DNA of 64,000 nt from NCBI GenBank assembly GCA_016841945.1, contig JAENYC010000010.1, positions 1 to 64,000 on the forward strand. Reading direction: 5' to 3'. Source of the stretch: Haloplasma contractile. Lineage in GTDB: Bacteria; Bacillota_I; Bacilli_A; Haloplasmatales; Haloplasmataceae. The position numbers and the translations under genes were made by a program. The notes under the pieces are model-generated. The model made no database searches. It worked only from the letters and a program-made list of their open reading frames with translations, and was not told the origin of the DNA. Shown here piece after piece: positions 35,801 through 44,070 of this stretch. Numbering within the stretch: position 1 is the first letter of the stretch; each line of letters opens with the position of its first letter.

Positions 35801-37553
35801 AAATATCATCGATTTTATTATTATCTAACCAAACTTGCGTTAAATGAGTCAAATTACTGATTGGTGTAATATCTCTAATATGATTATCGGATAAACGTAA
35901 AAGAATTAATCCTTCAAAATATTCAAGTCCTGTTAAGTTCGTAATTTTTTTATCTTCTAAATGTAGTTCAGTAATATTTTTAACATCATCTGAATAGATT
36001 GGACCCTCATTGATATTTAATTCGTCTCTAATTGCTTCTTCTAAATACTTATCTAAAAAATTTATTTCTCTATTTGTTTCAATTTCTTCAATATATAGTT
36101 CATATGAACCCGTGGTATTTTCATTACCATTAATTACTAAATAATAAGTCCCTGATTGTAATACTTCTTCTATAAAAAAATTAAACCCTGCTCCACTATC
36201 AAAATCAATACTCAATAGATTTTCATTAATATCAAGTAAACTACCTGTTGTATCTATTGTTCCTGTTGTATATAATTTAACAGTTGTTTCCTTATAAACT
36301 GTTAACACAAAATAATCTATATCAAACCTGTAATCTATTTCACTTAAATGATTTGAATTAAGTTGTATAATTGATGCGTCATTTTTATCATCTGAATGGT
36401 CATCATCGATAAATTTACCACTTAAATCGCAATCAATAGAATGATCAATGAAATACTCTATTACATCCCTATTATCGCTACCATCACTTAAATCAATTTG
36501 ATTTAAGTTTAACATAACAAGTTGTAAATGGGTGAGTAACATAAGTGGAGTGATATCGGAAATATTATTATTTGTGAGTTTTAACTCACTCAAATTAGTG
36601 AGTTGCTGAATACCAGATAAATCTGTAATATTACAAGATGAAGCATCTAAATAAGTAATCATTTGTGCTTCTTCTAATGTAACAGGACCATCTGTTTTAT
36701 CCAAAGCACTTCGTATACAATCTTTTAAATGAGCATCTTCGATTAAATATAATATATCATTAATTACATGAATCGTTCTTGTCACTTGTATCGCATCATT
36801 TCCATAATAACTCACATCATATGTTAGGACATAATCACCTACTGTATTAACATCCACAAAACCACCAATGTTAATTTGTTCACTAATATCCTTTTCCTCT
36901 ACCATGGCTAAAGCACCTAATTCTTCATAAGTATCCCCTATAAATAAAGTCAATTCTTCTTCTCCTATTAAATGAATAATAGGAATAACAGAACAGACAA
37001 TTGTAATGATAATCGTTTCTTCAGCTTCATTATTATTTTCATCGATAACACGATATACAACCTCATAAGTCCCAGGGGTATTCATATCAAGGTCTTTTGT
37101 ATCAATATTATCAAGTGTTAATATGATATCGCCATCATAATTATCATTTACCGTCACACCGGATAACCAATCAGGTTCATTTGCGCCTACTTCAAGTGTC
37201 AAATTTTGTAATCCTTCAAAGACTGGTTCTATTGTATCGACGATTTCAATTGTTAGCGTCTTAGCCGATTTTATTCCTCTCAAATTCTCTACTTCATATA
37301 TAACATCAAAACTTCCAACCGTATTCATATCAACATTCGTTATATCCACCATATCCTCAGTAATTATAATCTTCCCATCGACAACATCCGAAGCAGTAAC
37401 AGCTTGAAGCCAATTAGGTTCATGAGAATAAACTTCATATGTCGTCTCAAAATCACTATTTACTTCTATATAAGGTGGTGTTTTATCAATTTTTTTACAG
37501 CCAGAGAGAAATAAAAATAATAGAAATAGTATCATCGAAAACTTTTTAAACAT
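32802..37553 (-). CDS. Giant lipoprotein with Ig-like (DUF5011) repeats, leucine-rich repeats and PPC domains
   Basis: This 1583-residue surface lipoprotein has the lipobox FLFLSGC after a hydrophobic signal (residues 3-20). Three DUF5011/HYR-like Ig modules follow (about 30-105, 105-190, 195-270) with NTPGTYEVVYRV-type motifs. Four blocks then alternate leucine-rich repeats with pre-peptidase C-terminal (PPC)-like beta modules: LRR 275-375, PPC 385-485; LRR 515-740, PPC 776-880; LRR 890-1098, PPC 1112-1216; LRR 1220-1365, PPC 1365-1468. A last PPC (1470-1583) follows. LRR units read LTNLEFINLNHNKISDI and are 21-22 residues long; PPC units repeat DEDWFILTI...SGTYYLxI. ATG 37553 is preceded by AAAGGAGAACGT. 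It probably serves adhesion or binding at the cell surface. Confidence 0.85.
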   Translation of the reverse strand: MFKKFSMILFLLFLFLSGCKKIDKTPPYIEVNSDFETTYEVYSHEPNWLQAVTASDVVDGKIIITEDMVDITNVDMNTVGSFDVIYEVENLRGIKSAKTLTIEIVDTIEPVFEGLQNLTLEVGANEPDWLSGVTVNDNYDGDIILTLDNIDTKDLDMNTPGTYEVVYRVIDENNNEAEETIIITIVCSVIPIIHLIGEEELTLFIGDTYEELGALAMVEEKDISEQINIGGFVDVNTVGDYVLTYDVSYYGNDAIQVTRTIHVINDILYLIEDAHLKDCIRSALDKTDGPVTLEEAQMITYLDASSCNITDLSGIQQLTNLSELKLTNNNISDITPLMLLTHLQLVMLNLNQIDLSDGSDNRDVIEYFIDHSIDCDLSGKFIDDDHSDDKNDASIIQLNSNHLSEIDYRFDIDYFVLTVYKETTVKLYTTGTIDTTGSLLDINENLLSIDFDSGAGFNFFIEEVLQSGTYYLVINGNENTTGSYELYIEEIETNREINFLDKYLEEAIRDELNINEGPIYSDDVKNITELHLEDKKITNLTGLEYFEGLILLRLSDNHIRDITPISNLTHLTQVWLDNNKIDDISTLNNLINLEFINLNHNKISDITIMSDLTTLHTIWIDYNNISDLTPLYHLDNLEVLSLNGNNISDLSPLSNLSNLYKLHLSHNNIVDVSPLANLSNLEDLNLNINNIEDISSLNKLTNLISINLAGNQLTNINVLTTLYDGGAFNGIDWSYGYHVNLDGNLSLDISESTDAHNVITYLSQNDVTINDIDEYCDHSSGAFPIIIDSINNGNLIDSYDEDWFILTIEQGTFVHLYSVSSTDIYIILYDYDLNHITRDVNGENFDLLLYLEAGTYYIDIYGYTDSNNEPYELNIEEIECGAPLIFPDTHLEEGIRYNLDVYNRPIYAHDIINVTDLWLDGFDISDLSGLEVFSDLTYLSLHDNNLSDVTPISSLTQLEILDLSHNHISDISVLSQLTNINTLYIEYNTISDLSPLSNLTLLVALDLSHNAITDVNALSGLNNLQYLNLSTNQITDISVLRHLNQLCTINLSNNLLTNINVLSTLYDAGAFRDFYWYGENNIYINGNPLLDISMNSEAYTILVYLYHQGALLDYEIPDDHGDASTDATTIDFTDMIDGHLEVYDDEDWFVFTLIEGTNVHLYTTGSIDTYGVLYDSDLNELASNDINFDLSLYLHAGTYYLKINCTKEDIGPYRLYFEEIVLTEVIFNDINFENAVRAQLNIYDRPIFTNDIEGMTQLAISENYNIIDITGIEYFTDLTQLQITSNQIVDITPITSLPNITNLWLHSNLITDISPLMNISYLETVALFNNPLEIIEGNNNYITIQYFIDSDIVSDLNGKLIDDDISDWKEEAVIMSVDDTTTGNINFSWDYDYFKLTLNSPMHLFIYTTGSTNTVGMLYNEDMEILIIDKNSGSGNNCQISYALQEGTYYLSISGETTLSSGQYELNIEAYPDIGGQSFDTGFSVNLDSSIEASIEFIQDVDYFVFTLEEQQTIEIYSTGTTDTVARMYNSSFTQIGYNDERSYMDSNFYFCKTLIPGTYYVEVAHFFDDDTGDYVFHIITSQ

Positions 37554-37701
37554 ACGTTCTCCTTTCAAAACTTAATAATTTATTCAATTATATATGGAAG
37601 ATAATCTTCATTTGTAAAAATATGTCTTATTATTAAAATATATTCATTTTATTAATTATTTATTTCAATATATTATAGTTAGAAAAATCCATTATGTTAA
37701 A

Positions 37702-37733
37702 AATAAAAAAAGATACTAATTTTGTTAGTATCT
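37702..37733 (-). terminator. Terminator of the 37741 kinase gene
   Basis: AGATACTAA / TTAGTATCT with a 5-base loop is followed on the minus strand by TTTTTTTATTTTT. Confidence 0.85.
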
Positions 37734-37740
37734 AGATATT

Positions 37741-38622
37741 TTATAATATAGCAGACATTAGTCTATCTTTGTTGTCAATGCCAAACTTTAAAATATGCCA
37801 CATATCCTCTACAGCTTTAGGACCAAATACCGGCATATACATTAGCTGCATAAATACAGCACCATCGAATATTAATTTTTTTTCATATAAACTCATATGA
37901 GTTTTAGAAAAATATCCTTTATAAAAGGCTTTAGCATTTTCAAAGTCATATTTTATTTTTTTAGTTTGTTTATTAAATTTAACAAACTGCGTAATTAAAG
38001 GATAACCTATATCAATATAGGGTGAACCCATTCCAGCATCATCAAAATCGACAAATATAACATTTCCTTCTTTGTCCATCAATGCATTATGTGGACCAAT
38101 GTCTGTATGTATAAAGGTTTGTTTATACGCATTAAAATTCGGTAAACTATTTACTATATCATCATACTCCTTCTTAAATGAATATTCAAAAAACCTTCTT
38201 TTCATATTGTATATTCTTTCTTTAAAATCCAAACAAGAAGAAACATCATAATCATGATATGAATGCAATATCGCTGATCTTTCACCCAACTTAAATTCAT
38301 CTTCTATAGTTTCTTCTAATTGTCGTCCTTTAATATATTCCATAATATAAATATATTGATTATCTATTCTTGAGAATAAACGCTTTTCATGATTTGGATA
38401 TATCTTAGGTGCTAGCTTTATGGCTTTACTCCCTATGTAATCTAATGCATGAGTATATCTTTTTATTATATGTTCACCTCGTTCAACAGGAAAAGCTTTT
38501 AAAATATACTTACCTATATTGGTATTAATTAAGTCTACAGTCCTTTTTCCTTTAGTATATAGTCTTAAAATATACTTTATGTTCTCTAAATGCCACTTAT
38601 TTTCTATCTCTTTAAGATTCAT
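37741..38622 (-). CDS. APH-family phosphotransferase
   Basis: The 293-residue protein has a catalytic motif FIHTDIGPHNALMD (HxDxxxxN) and a metal motif VIFVDFDDAGMGSPYIDIGY. The N-terminal lobe has SYILKAFPVERGEH-type strand/Lys features and YIYIMEYIKGRQLEE, as in spectinomycin/choline/homoserine kinases. It may phosphorylate an antibiotic or small alcohol. The ATG at 38622 overlaps the DUF1697 stop codon (TAATG), so the two genes are coupled. Confidence 0.8.
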   Translation of the reverse strand: MNLKEIENKWHLENIKYILRLYTKGKRTVDLINTNIGKYILKAFPVERGEHIIKRYTHALDYIGSKAIKLAPKIYPNHEKRLFSRIDNQYIYIMEYIKGRQLEETIEDEFKLGERSAILHSYHDYDVSSCLDFKERIYNMKRRFFEYSFKKEYDDIVNSLPNFNAYKQTFIHTDIGPHNALMDKEGNVIFVDFDDAGMGSPYIDIGYPLITQFVKFNKQTKKIKYDFENAKAFYKGYFSKTHMSLYEKKLIFDGAVFMQLMYMPVFGPKAVEDMWHILKFGIDNKDRLMSAIL

Positions 38623-39176
38623 TATATGCTCCTTGAAATTAGTTTATTAAGTTTTAAAATTGTATTCCAATTCCGTGTTGTGGCATAAATATCTAATTTC
38701 TGAATATTTCTTGAAAGTTTTGAGTTTCTATAATTTTTATGTAAGAATAACAAATATACATCACGCCCTACAATTTTAAATTTATCACCTTCAGTATTAA
38801 TTTCATCAAGTAATTCAACTTTATTATTAGCAGCAATCTTTTTTAAAAATGATATATAGACTCTTTCACCTGTTAATAATTTTGCTTTTTGAATTTCCTC
38901 TTTAGAAAAAGGACACTTTAAGATGACTTCTTTTAATTCTTTAGACGTTCTTAAAACAACAGGTACCACATATCGATATCTTATCATGATTTCACGTTCA
39001 ATCATTCTACGTATTATCTCTTCATCTTTGTCTGATTCAAAAAGAACATTTCCATTTTGTAGATAGGTTTGTACATTTTTAAATCCCATCGATAAAAAGA
39101 TGTATTTTAAATCATTCATTTTTATTCTATTATGTTTACCGACATTTATTCCATGTAAGAATGCGATATAAATCAT
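38622..39176 (-). CDS. DUF1697-family protein
   Basis: The 184-residue protein has the DUF1697 signature IAFLHGINVGKHNRIKMNDLK at the N-terminus followed by LSMGFKNVQTYLQNGNVLF. The family's biochemical role is not established; some members look nucleic-acid or metal related. ATG 39176 follows ATAGGAGATAAAAAA. It is followed without a gap by the APH-family kinase gene. Confidence 0.85.
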   Translation of the reverse strand: MIYIAFLHGINVGKHNRIKMNDLKYIFLSMGFKNVQTYLQNGNVLFESDKDEEIIRRMIEREIMIRYRYVVPVVLRTSKELKEVILKCPFSKEEIQKAKLLTGERVYISFLKKIAANNKVELLDEINTEGDKFKIVGRDVYLLFLHKNYRNSKLSRNIQKLDIYATTRNWNTILKLNKLISRSI

Positions 39177-39225
39177 TTTTTTATCTCCTATAATCTACTT
39201 GTGTATATTATATCATATGTTAAAT

Positions 39226-39254
39226 AAAATCCCTCAAATATTTGAGGGATTTTA
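39226..39254 (-). terminator. Bidirectional hairpin terminator
   Basis: AAAATCCCTCAAA / TTTGAGGGATTTT is a long, perfect inverted repeat directly after the 39255 gene's stop codon. Confidence 0.85.
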
Positions 39255-39896
39255 TTACAGATACATATCTTTTTTGTATTTTAAATTGACAATTAAAACA
39301 GTTCCAATAAGATTGAAAACATAAATTCCAAGGAATATTAAGCTCATTGACATTTGTAAAGACGAATCAATAAAGTAAATGGTTGAATAAAAAATATTGA
39401 TAATAAAGGCTAGTAATAAAATTATTAAACGTATGTTAATTAATACTTTTTTAAATACATCCATATTGTAGTTTTTATTTTTATCGTAACCTGCAATCAT
39501 GGTGAAATCATTATTTTTTATACTATTTTCAAAGGCAAAATAAATGATGATGTTTAAAGTAAAACCTGTACCAGGACCAATAAGCATACCTACTAAATTA
39601 CTTAATCCTATAATACCTAATACAAAATGAGCTAGAAATGATGCACTACTGAGAATAAGAAGTAATAACAATCTGCTTCTGTTTTTACTATCATTCACAA
39701 TACCATCAACTAAGTATTGAAAATCGGTATTAAATATTTCAGCGATTCTTTTAATAGTATCCATATCTGGTTGTGTTTTATTATTTTCCCAATTAGAAAT
39801 CGCTTGTCTTGTAACATTTAATTTCTTTCCCAGCTCATCCTGAGACATATTGTTTTTAATTCTAAGATTATGAATATTTTTACCTATTTTTGACAT
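39255..39896 (-). CDS. XRE-family HTH regulator with C-terminal membrane domain
   Basis: In this 213-residue protein, residues 5-60 form an XRE/Cro helix-turn-helix (LRIKNNMSQDELGKKLNVTRQAISNWENNKTQPD). Four hydrophobic segments follow (residues 75-95, 98-120, 150-172, 180-205). Membrane-bound XRE regulators of this shape are common near envelope-stress or bacteriocin genes. ATG 39896 follows GGGAGGTTATATT. Target genes are unknown. Confidence 0.8.
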   Translation of the reverse strand: MSKIGKNIHNLRIKNNMSQDELGKKLNVTRQAISNWENNKTQPDMDTIKRIAEIFNTDFQYLVDGIVNDSKNRSRLLLLLILSSASFLAHFVLGIIGLSNLVGMLIGPGTGFTLNIIIYFAFENSIKNNDFTMIAGYDKNKNYNMDVFKKVLINIRLIILLLAFIINIFYSTIYFIDSSLQMSMSLIFLGIYVFNLIGTVLIVNLKYKKDMYL

Positions 39897-40041
39897 AATA
39901 TAACCTCCCTTAGCTTTATTATACGTTTAAATAGATAAAAAATCTATCAATAAGATATTACAACAACGCAATAATTTATTGCTTTTTTTGATTTCTTAGC
40001 TATTATATTAACATTAAATCAATTTTTATACTCAACTTTTT

Positions 40042-40815
40042 TTATAGGTTATATTTAATCGCTCTAGTTGCGATAAAGGTATTAATATATGGATCTAATA
40101 GATCACCTACTGATTTATCTTCATAAAAACCATTGATTAAAAATCCAACTTTAATTTGACCATCGATTTGATCCATTAATGTATGTCCGAATTCTAATGT
40201 ATCATTTAATTCAATTTTTTTATTTAATTGTTCTTTTGAAAGTTGTTCTAAATCAGAATAAGGAATTTTATGTTTGACTACTAAATGATTATTCTCCCAT
40301 TCATCATCATCAAAGATATAAATAATCGGATTACAAAAGCCAGCCAATAAACTACCACCTTTTTTTAAAACTCTATAACATTCTTTCCATACAGAGTTAA
40401 TACCATCAATAAAGCAGTTTGATACTGGATGAACAATTAAATCAAAGGATTCATCTTTAAATCTAGATAAGTCTCTCATGTCGCCTTGTTCTAAATTGAT
40501 AGGTAATTTTTCTCTTTCAGCAACCAATTGATCTTGTGCAAGCTGATTTGGACTATTGTCATATACAGTCACGATTGCACCTGTTGCAGCTAGGATTGGG
40601 CCTTGTTGTCCTCCACCTGATGCGAGACATAATACTTTTTTACCTTTTAATTTTGGAAACCATTTCATTGGCACTGGTTTGTTGGGTGTTAACAAAAGTC
40701 TAAAATTTCCATTTCTAGCCTCTTTTATTTGTATGGATGTAGCAGGCTTTGTCCAAATATATCCTTCATTAACAAGTTTATTCCAAGCTTTACGATTGTG
40801 TTTTAAAATATCCAT
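40042..40815 (-). CDS. Class I SAM-dependent methyltransferase
   Basis: The 257-residue protein has motif I KVLCLASGGGQQGPILAATGA, motif II VYDNSPNQLAQDQ and motif IV FDLIVHPVSNCFI. The ASGGGQQ form of motif I identifies a methyltransferase group common in Bacillota. ATG 40815 follows ATAAGGAGTAATCACT and lies inside the 3' end of the 40790 gene (26-base overlap). The substrate is unknown. Confidence 0.8.
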   Translation of the reverse strand: MDILKHNRKAWNKLVNEGYIWTKPATSIQIKEARNGNFRLLLTPNKPVPMKWFPKLKGKKVLCLASGGGQQGPILAATGAIVTVYDNSPNQLAQDQLVAEREKLPINLEQGDMRDLSRFKDESFDLIVHPVSNCFIDGINSVWKECYRVLKKGGSLLAGFCNPIIYIFDDDEWENNHLVVKHKIPYSDLEQLSKEQLNKKIELNDTLEFGHTLMDQIDGQIKVGFLINGFYEDKSVGDLLDPYINTFIATRAIKYNL

Positions 40816-41884
40816 AGTGATTACTCCTTATTTTGTTATCATGATATACCAAATCACACTTTTCATTAAGATTATAAGTTTTAAAATATGTATCTTCTAA
40901 ATGAATCCATTCATTTATAAATCGATTGAGCATTTCTTTCCCATTTCTTTTTTGAATTCTATTTCTTTGTTCAACTCTATTTAGCTGCATGAAGATTTTT
41001 AAATCATAATCATTGATTAATGTCTTATGCATACTATAAGAGCCTTCTATAATATTTAATCTTTTAGGTTTTATTATCTCTGAATCTATAAAAGATCCAT
41101 CTTTACAGTTATATTTGCGATATTTAAAGTTTTGATTATTTTTTATACAACTCAATACTTCATGCTTAAAACGTAAATAATCAACATTTCCACCGATTTC
41201 TTTTAACCTTAACTCAGTTCTTAAATCAGGTGTTAAAAAGAAATCATCCATATGAAAGACATTACAATCATAAACATCGTTTAAAAGAGCAGCTAATTCA
41301 CTTTTACCTGCACCACAATTTCCATCGATAGCAACAATTATCTTATCTTTCACCTTCATAAGAGAATCAATCTTTAAAAACACATCATAGTAATTCTTAT
41401 ATTGTGTTTTTATAACTCGATAAGATGGAAAATAAGTGTTTCGATAAACCTCACTATGTCTTACTGGTGGATATCCTATCTTTTTATACTCTTTTATATA
41501 ATTTTCATATTTATCTATTGAAAATGGTAACTCTTTATGAGTAATACACTTTCTAAGAACATTTAACTTTTCTAAATAAGATTCTATTGACCCCTTTATG
41601 GTATTAGCTGATATCACAAAAAATTGATTAATTGTTGATAACTTAATATTTTCTATTGAATGTAAATGAATTCTAAATAAGTCATTTCCTATCTCTTCAA
41701 ATATTTCTTTTTCCATTCCTATTTTTTTTATATGATGAACTTCCTCACACAATCTTTTGAAACTTTCTCTTTCATCATTAATCATATGACCCCCAGCAAA
41801 CTCATTTTGATAGATTAATTTAATCATATCTTGAATTTGTGATTTGGGATATAGATGATAATGCTTTATCAATAATTCTTTCAT
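40790..41884 (-). CDS. Uridine-kinase-like P-loop protein with an unknown N-terminal domain
   Basis: The 364-residue protein has about 190 N-terminal residues without a recognised fold (QFFVISANTIKGSIESY is a typical stretch), then a P-loop kinase domain starting at IVAIDGNCGAGKSELAALL (Walker A, about residue 195). VFHMDDFFLTPDLRTE and LNIIEGSYSMHKTL follow, as in uridine/pantothenate kinase-like proteins. ATG 41884 follows TTGGAGGTATATCTT with 7-base spacing. The nucleoside or cofactor target is not clear. Confidence 0.7.
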   Translation of the reverse strand: MKELLIKHYHLYPKSQIQDMIKLIYQNEFAGGHMINDERESFKRLCEEVHHIKKIGMEKEIFEEIGNDLFRIHLHSIENIKLSTINQFFVISANTIKGSIESYLEKLNVLRKCITHKELPFSIDKYENYIKEYKKIGYPPVRHSEVYRNTYFPSYRVIKTQYKNYYDVFLKIDSLMKVKDKIIVAIDGNCGAGKSELAALLNDVYDCNVFHMDDFFLTPDLRTELRLKEIGGNVDYLRFKHEVLSCIKNNQNFKYRKYNCKDGSFIDSEIIKPKRLNIIEGSYSMHKTLINDYDLKIFMQLNRVEQRNRIQKRNGKEMLNRFINEWIHLEDTYFKTYNLNEKCDLVYHDNKIRSNHYGYFKTQS

Positions 41885-41902
41885 AAGATATACCTCCAAT
41901 AG

Positions 41903-41929
41903 AAAGATACTGCAAATACAGTATCTTTT
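41903..41929 (-). terminator. Terminator of the 41937 gene
   Basis: A stem, AAAGATACTG / CAGTATCTTT with a 6-base loop, follows the stop at 41937 by about 8 bases. Confidence 0.75.
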
Positions 41930-41936
41930 ATTAATA

Positions 41937-43082
41937 TTATTTTATAATACAAACATCATCAGATAATCCCTTACCTGGTTTCTTATGATAAGATACGGTT
42001 ATATATTGGTCAGAATCATTATAGAACATAAGTACTAATTTGTGTTTCCTTTTTATATTCTTAAGTTCAATTAATGCTTTGTTACCAGTATTTAAATCTA
42101 TCTCTACATAAGACATATCTCCAATAGCGTTATCACTGGTATAGTAGATACCTAATTTATTCTCATCAACAAATCCAATATCTAAGTAATTATTATATAT
42201 TGCCGCATTTTCACTATATACTAATGTAAACTCTTCAACATCATATACCTTTAAATCTTTATTTTCATTGATTAAAACAAGCCATTTATGATGGTTGTGA
42301 GAAACTATATCTATGACATCATTTATTGTTTCAACCTTATGATATACTTGTTTATACTCACTAGTGGTAATATCTTGTTCTATAATTGTCGTCCATACCT
42401 CTCGATCATATATATCTTCTAAGACAAAAAAGAACTTCCCATGCCCATATACAACATCTAAAGCATGCAAATTTTTTGATTCATCAAGGCTTAGAAATAG
42501 ATGCTTTTCTTCCTTAATAACACTTAATGATTGATTCAGTATAATTTGAGTCACATTTTTAATCTCATCTTCACTCGAATTAAAAAACACATGAATTTCA
42601 TCATCAACTTCTATTAAATTTGTAACCTCTCTATGGTCAATATCTTCGATTTCATGTCGATATAAATCTTTCACATTACCCTCTTCATCAATAGATTCAA
42701 CAACAAGTTCATAATATTCTCTTTCCTCATCATCCCATTTAGAATAGAGAACGTACGTCACATCATCTATTACTTGCATATCATAAACTCTTGATAGGTC
42801 TTCTTCATCAATATGATGGGTCCATTCTACACCATCACTATTTAATTTAGATATCATATGTTGATTTGTACCTTCCAACACAGGGCCTTCAACATAAGTA
42901 TAATAAAATATAAAATTTCCCTTACTATCTGTATCTAGCATTCTACCATAGTTAACAGGATGACCACCTAATTCACTAAAACATGTTCTATTCAAGCCAA
43001 TAATGATTCTTTTAATACCAAAATAACTTAAGACACCAATGATAACTACAATAATAATAGTTCTTACTTTTTTCTTATTCAT
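41937..43082 (-). CDS. Membrane-anchored beta-propeller-like protein, function unknown
   Basis: The 381-residue protein has an N-terminal transmembrane anchor (IIIVVIIGVLSYFGI, residues 8-24) and a long external region. That region has regularly spaced beta-hairpins such as VYDMQVIDDVTYVLYSKW and HALDVVYGHGKFFFVLEDI, with many Asp/Glu, as in beta-propeller sensors. No enzymatic motif is seen. ATG 43082 follows AAAGGGGATTAT. It lies 28 bases downstream of the NYN gene 43110 on the same strand. Confidence 0.6.
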   Translation of the reverse strand: MNKKKVRTIIIVVIIGVLSYFGIKRIIIGLNRTCFSELGGHPVNYGRMLDTDSKGNFIFYYTYVEGPVLEGTNQHMISKLNSDGVEWTHHIDEEDLSRVYDMQVIDDVTYVLYSKWDDEEREYYELVVESIDEEGNVKDLYRHEIEDIDHREVTNLIEVDDEIHVFFNSSEDEIKNVTQIILNQSLSVIKEEKHLFLSLDESKNLHALDVVYGHGKFFFVLEDIYDREVWTTIIEQDITTSEYKQVYHKVETINDVIDIVSHNHHKWLVLINENKDLKVYDVEEFTLVYSENAAIYNNYLDIGFVDENKLGIYYTSDNAIGDMSYVEIDLNTGNKALIELKNIKRKHKLVLMFYNDSDQYITVSYHKKPGKGLSDDVCIIK

Positions 43083-43109
43083 ATAATCCCCTTTCTCTAT
43101 TTACATTTT

Positions 43110-43952
43110 TTATGACTTTTTCTTTTTTGACCTTCTTTTCTTTTTAGCTGCTTTAATATGTGGTTTACTATGACTCTGCTTTACACCTGTTTTTAATGAT
43201 ACCCATATACCATTGGTTCCTTTAATTTGAGTTTCAAGAAAATCAAATTGTGTCAAAAATTTAGATAGTTTTTTGTAGCCATAATTCCTCACATCAAAAT
43301 CAGGATACCGTTTTATTAATCGACTCCCAAGTTCTCCTATATTCATACTTTGATCTTTAGCATTCATCATCTTAATAATTGTATTTTCTATTACTTTTAT
43401 ATCCGTCATATTTTTAACTTTTTCATCAGTTTTACTAGGTTCACTTTCATTTGTTTTTGATTGTTTGACTACTTTACCTTTTGAATCAGTATCATTATCA
43501 ATTGATAAATTATCATTTTCAGAAGCAGCAATTACATCAAGATATTTAAATTGATTACATGAAGAAATAAATGGTTTTGGTGTTTTCTCTTCACCCATTC
43601 CAACAACAACCATCCCTGATTCACGTAATCTTGATGATAATTTTGTAAAGTCACTATCGCTTGAAACGATACAAAAACCTTCAACATTATTAGAATATAA
43701 TATGTCCATTGCATCTATGATCATCGCTGAATCTGTAGCATTTTTTCCTTGTGTATAATTATATTGTTGAACAGGTGTAATTGAATTTTCTAATAATATA
43801 TCTTTCCAAGATGATGGTTTAGTCCAATCACCATATATTCTTTTATATGTAGCAACACCATAATTGGATATTTCATCTAATATTATCTTTATGTATTTCG
43901 CTGTAACATTATCTGCATCAATTAAAACTGCAAACCTTTTTTCTTCTTGCAT
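43110..43952 (-). CDS. NYN-domain ribonuclease-like protein with a LOTUS (OST-HTH) domain
   Basis: In this 280-residue protein the N-terminal NYN/PIN-like nuclease fold has the acidic sites FAVLIDADN, NATDSAMIIDAMDILY and FCIVSSDSDFTKLSSRL. After a charged linker (residues 150-190) follows a LOTUS/OST-HTH module with IKMMNAKDQSMNIGELGSRLIKRYPDFD and a Lys/Arg-rich C-terminal tail (KKKRRSKKKKS). It probably cleaves or binds RNA. ATG 43952 follows AAAGGAGAATGTT. Confidence 0.8.
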   Translation of the reverse strand: MQEEKRFAVLIDADNVTAKYIKIILDEISNYGVATYKRIYGDWTKPSSWKDILLENSITPVQQYNYTQGKNATDSAMIIDAMDILYSNNVEGFCIVSSDSDFTKLSSRLRESGMVVVGMGEEKTPKPFISSCNQFKYLDVIAASENDNLSIDNDTDSKGKVVKQSKTNESEPSKTDEKVKNMTDIKVIENTIIKMMNAKDQSMNIGELGSRLIKRYPDFDVRNYGYKKLSKFLTQFDFLETQIKGTNGIWVSLKTGVKQSHSKPHIKAAKKKRRSKKKKS

Positions 43953-44035
43953 AACATTCTCCTTTTTGCTTAATAAGATTTATATCATTTATTATATCAA
44001 ACTATAAGAGATAATGCCATTTCAATCTATATCAA

Positions 44036-44067
44036 AAAACACAGTTATCAAGTAACTGTGTTTTTTT
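44036..44067 (-). terminator. Terminator of the MacB-like ABC transporter gene
   Basis: CACAGTTA / TAACTGTG with a TCAAG loop and long T and A runs lies 4 bases from the stop at 44071. Confidence 0.85.
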
Positions 44068-44070
44068 AAC

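Noticed and set aside
43532-43714. 60-residue ORF inside the NYN gene
   Set aside because: It is a same-strand alternative frame of the NYN coding region, without a start signal.
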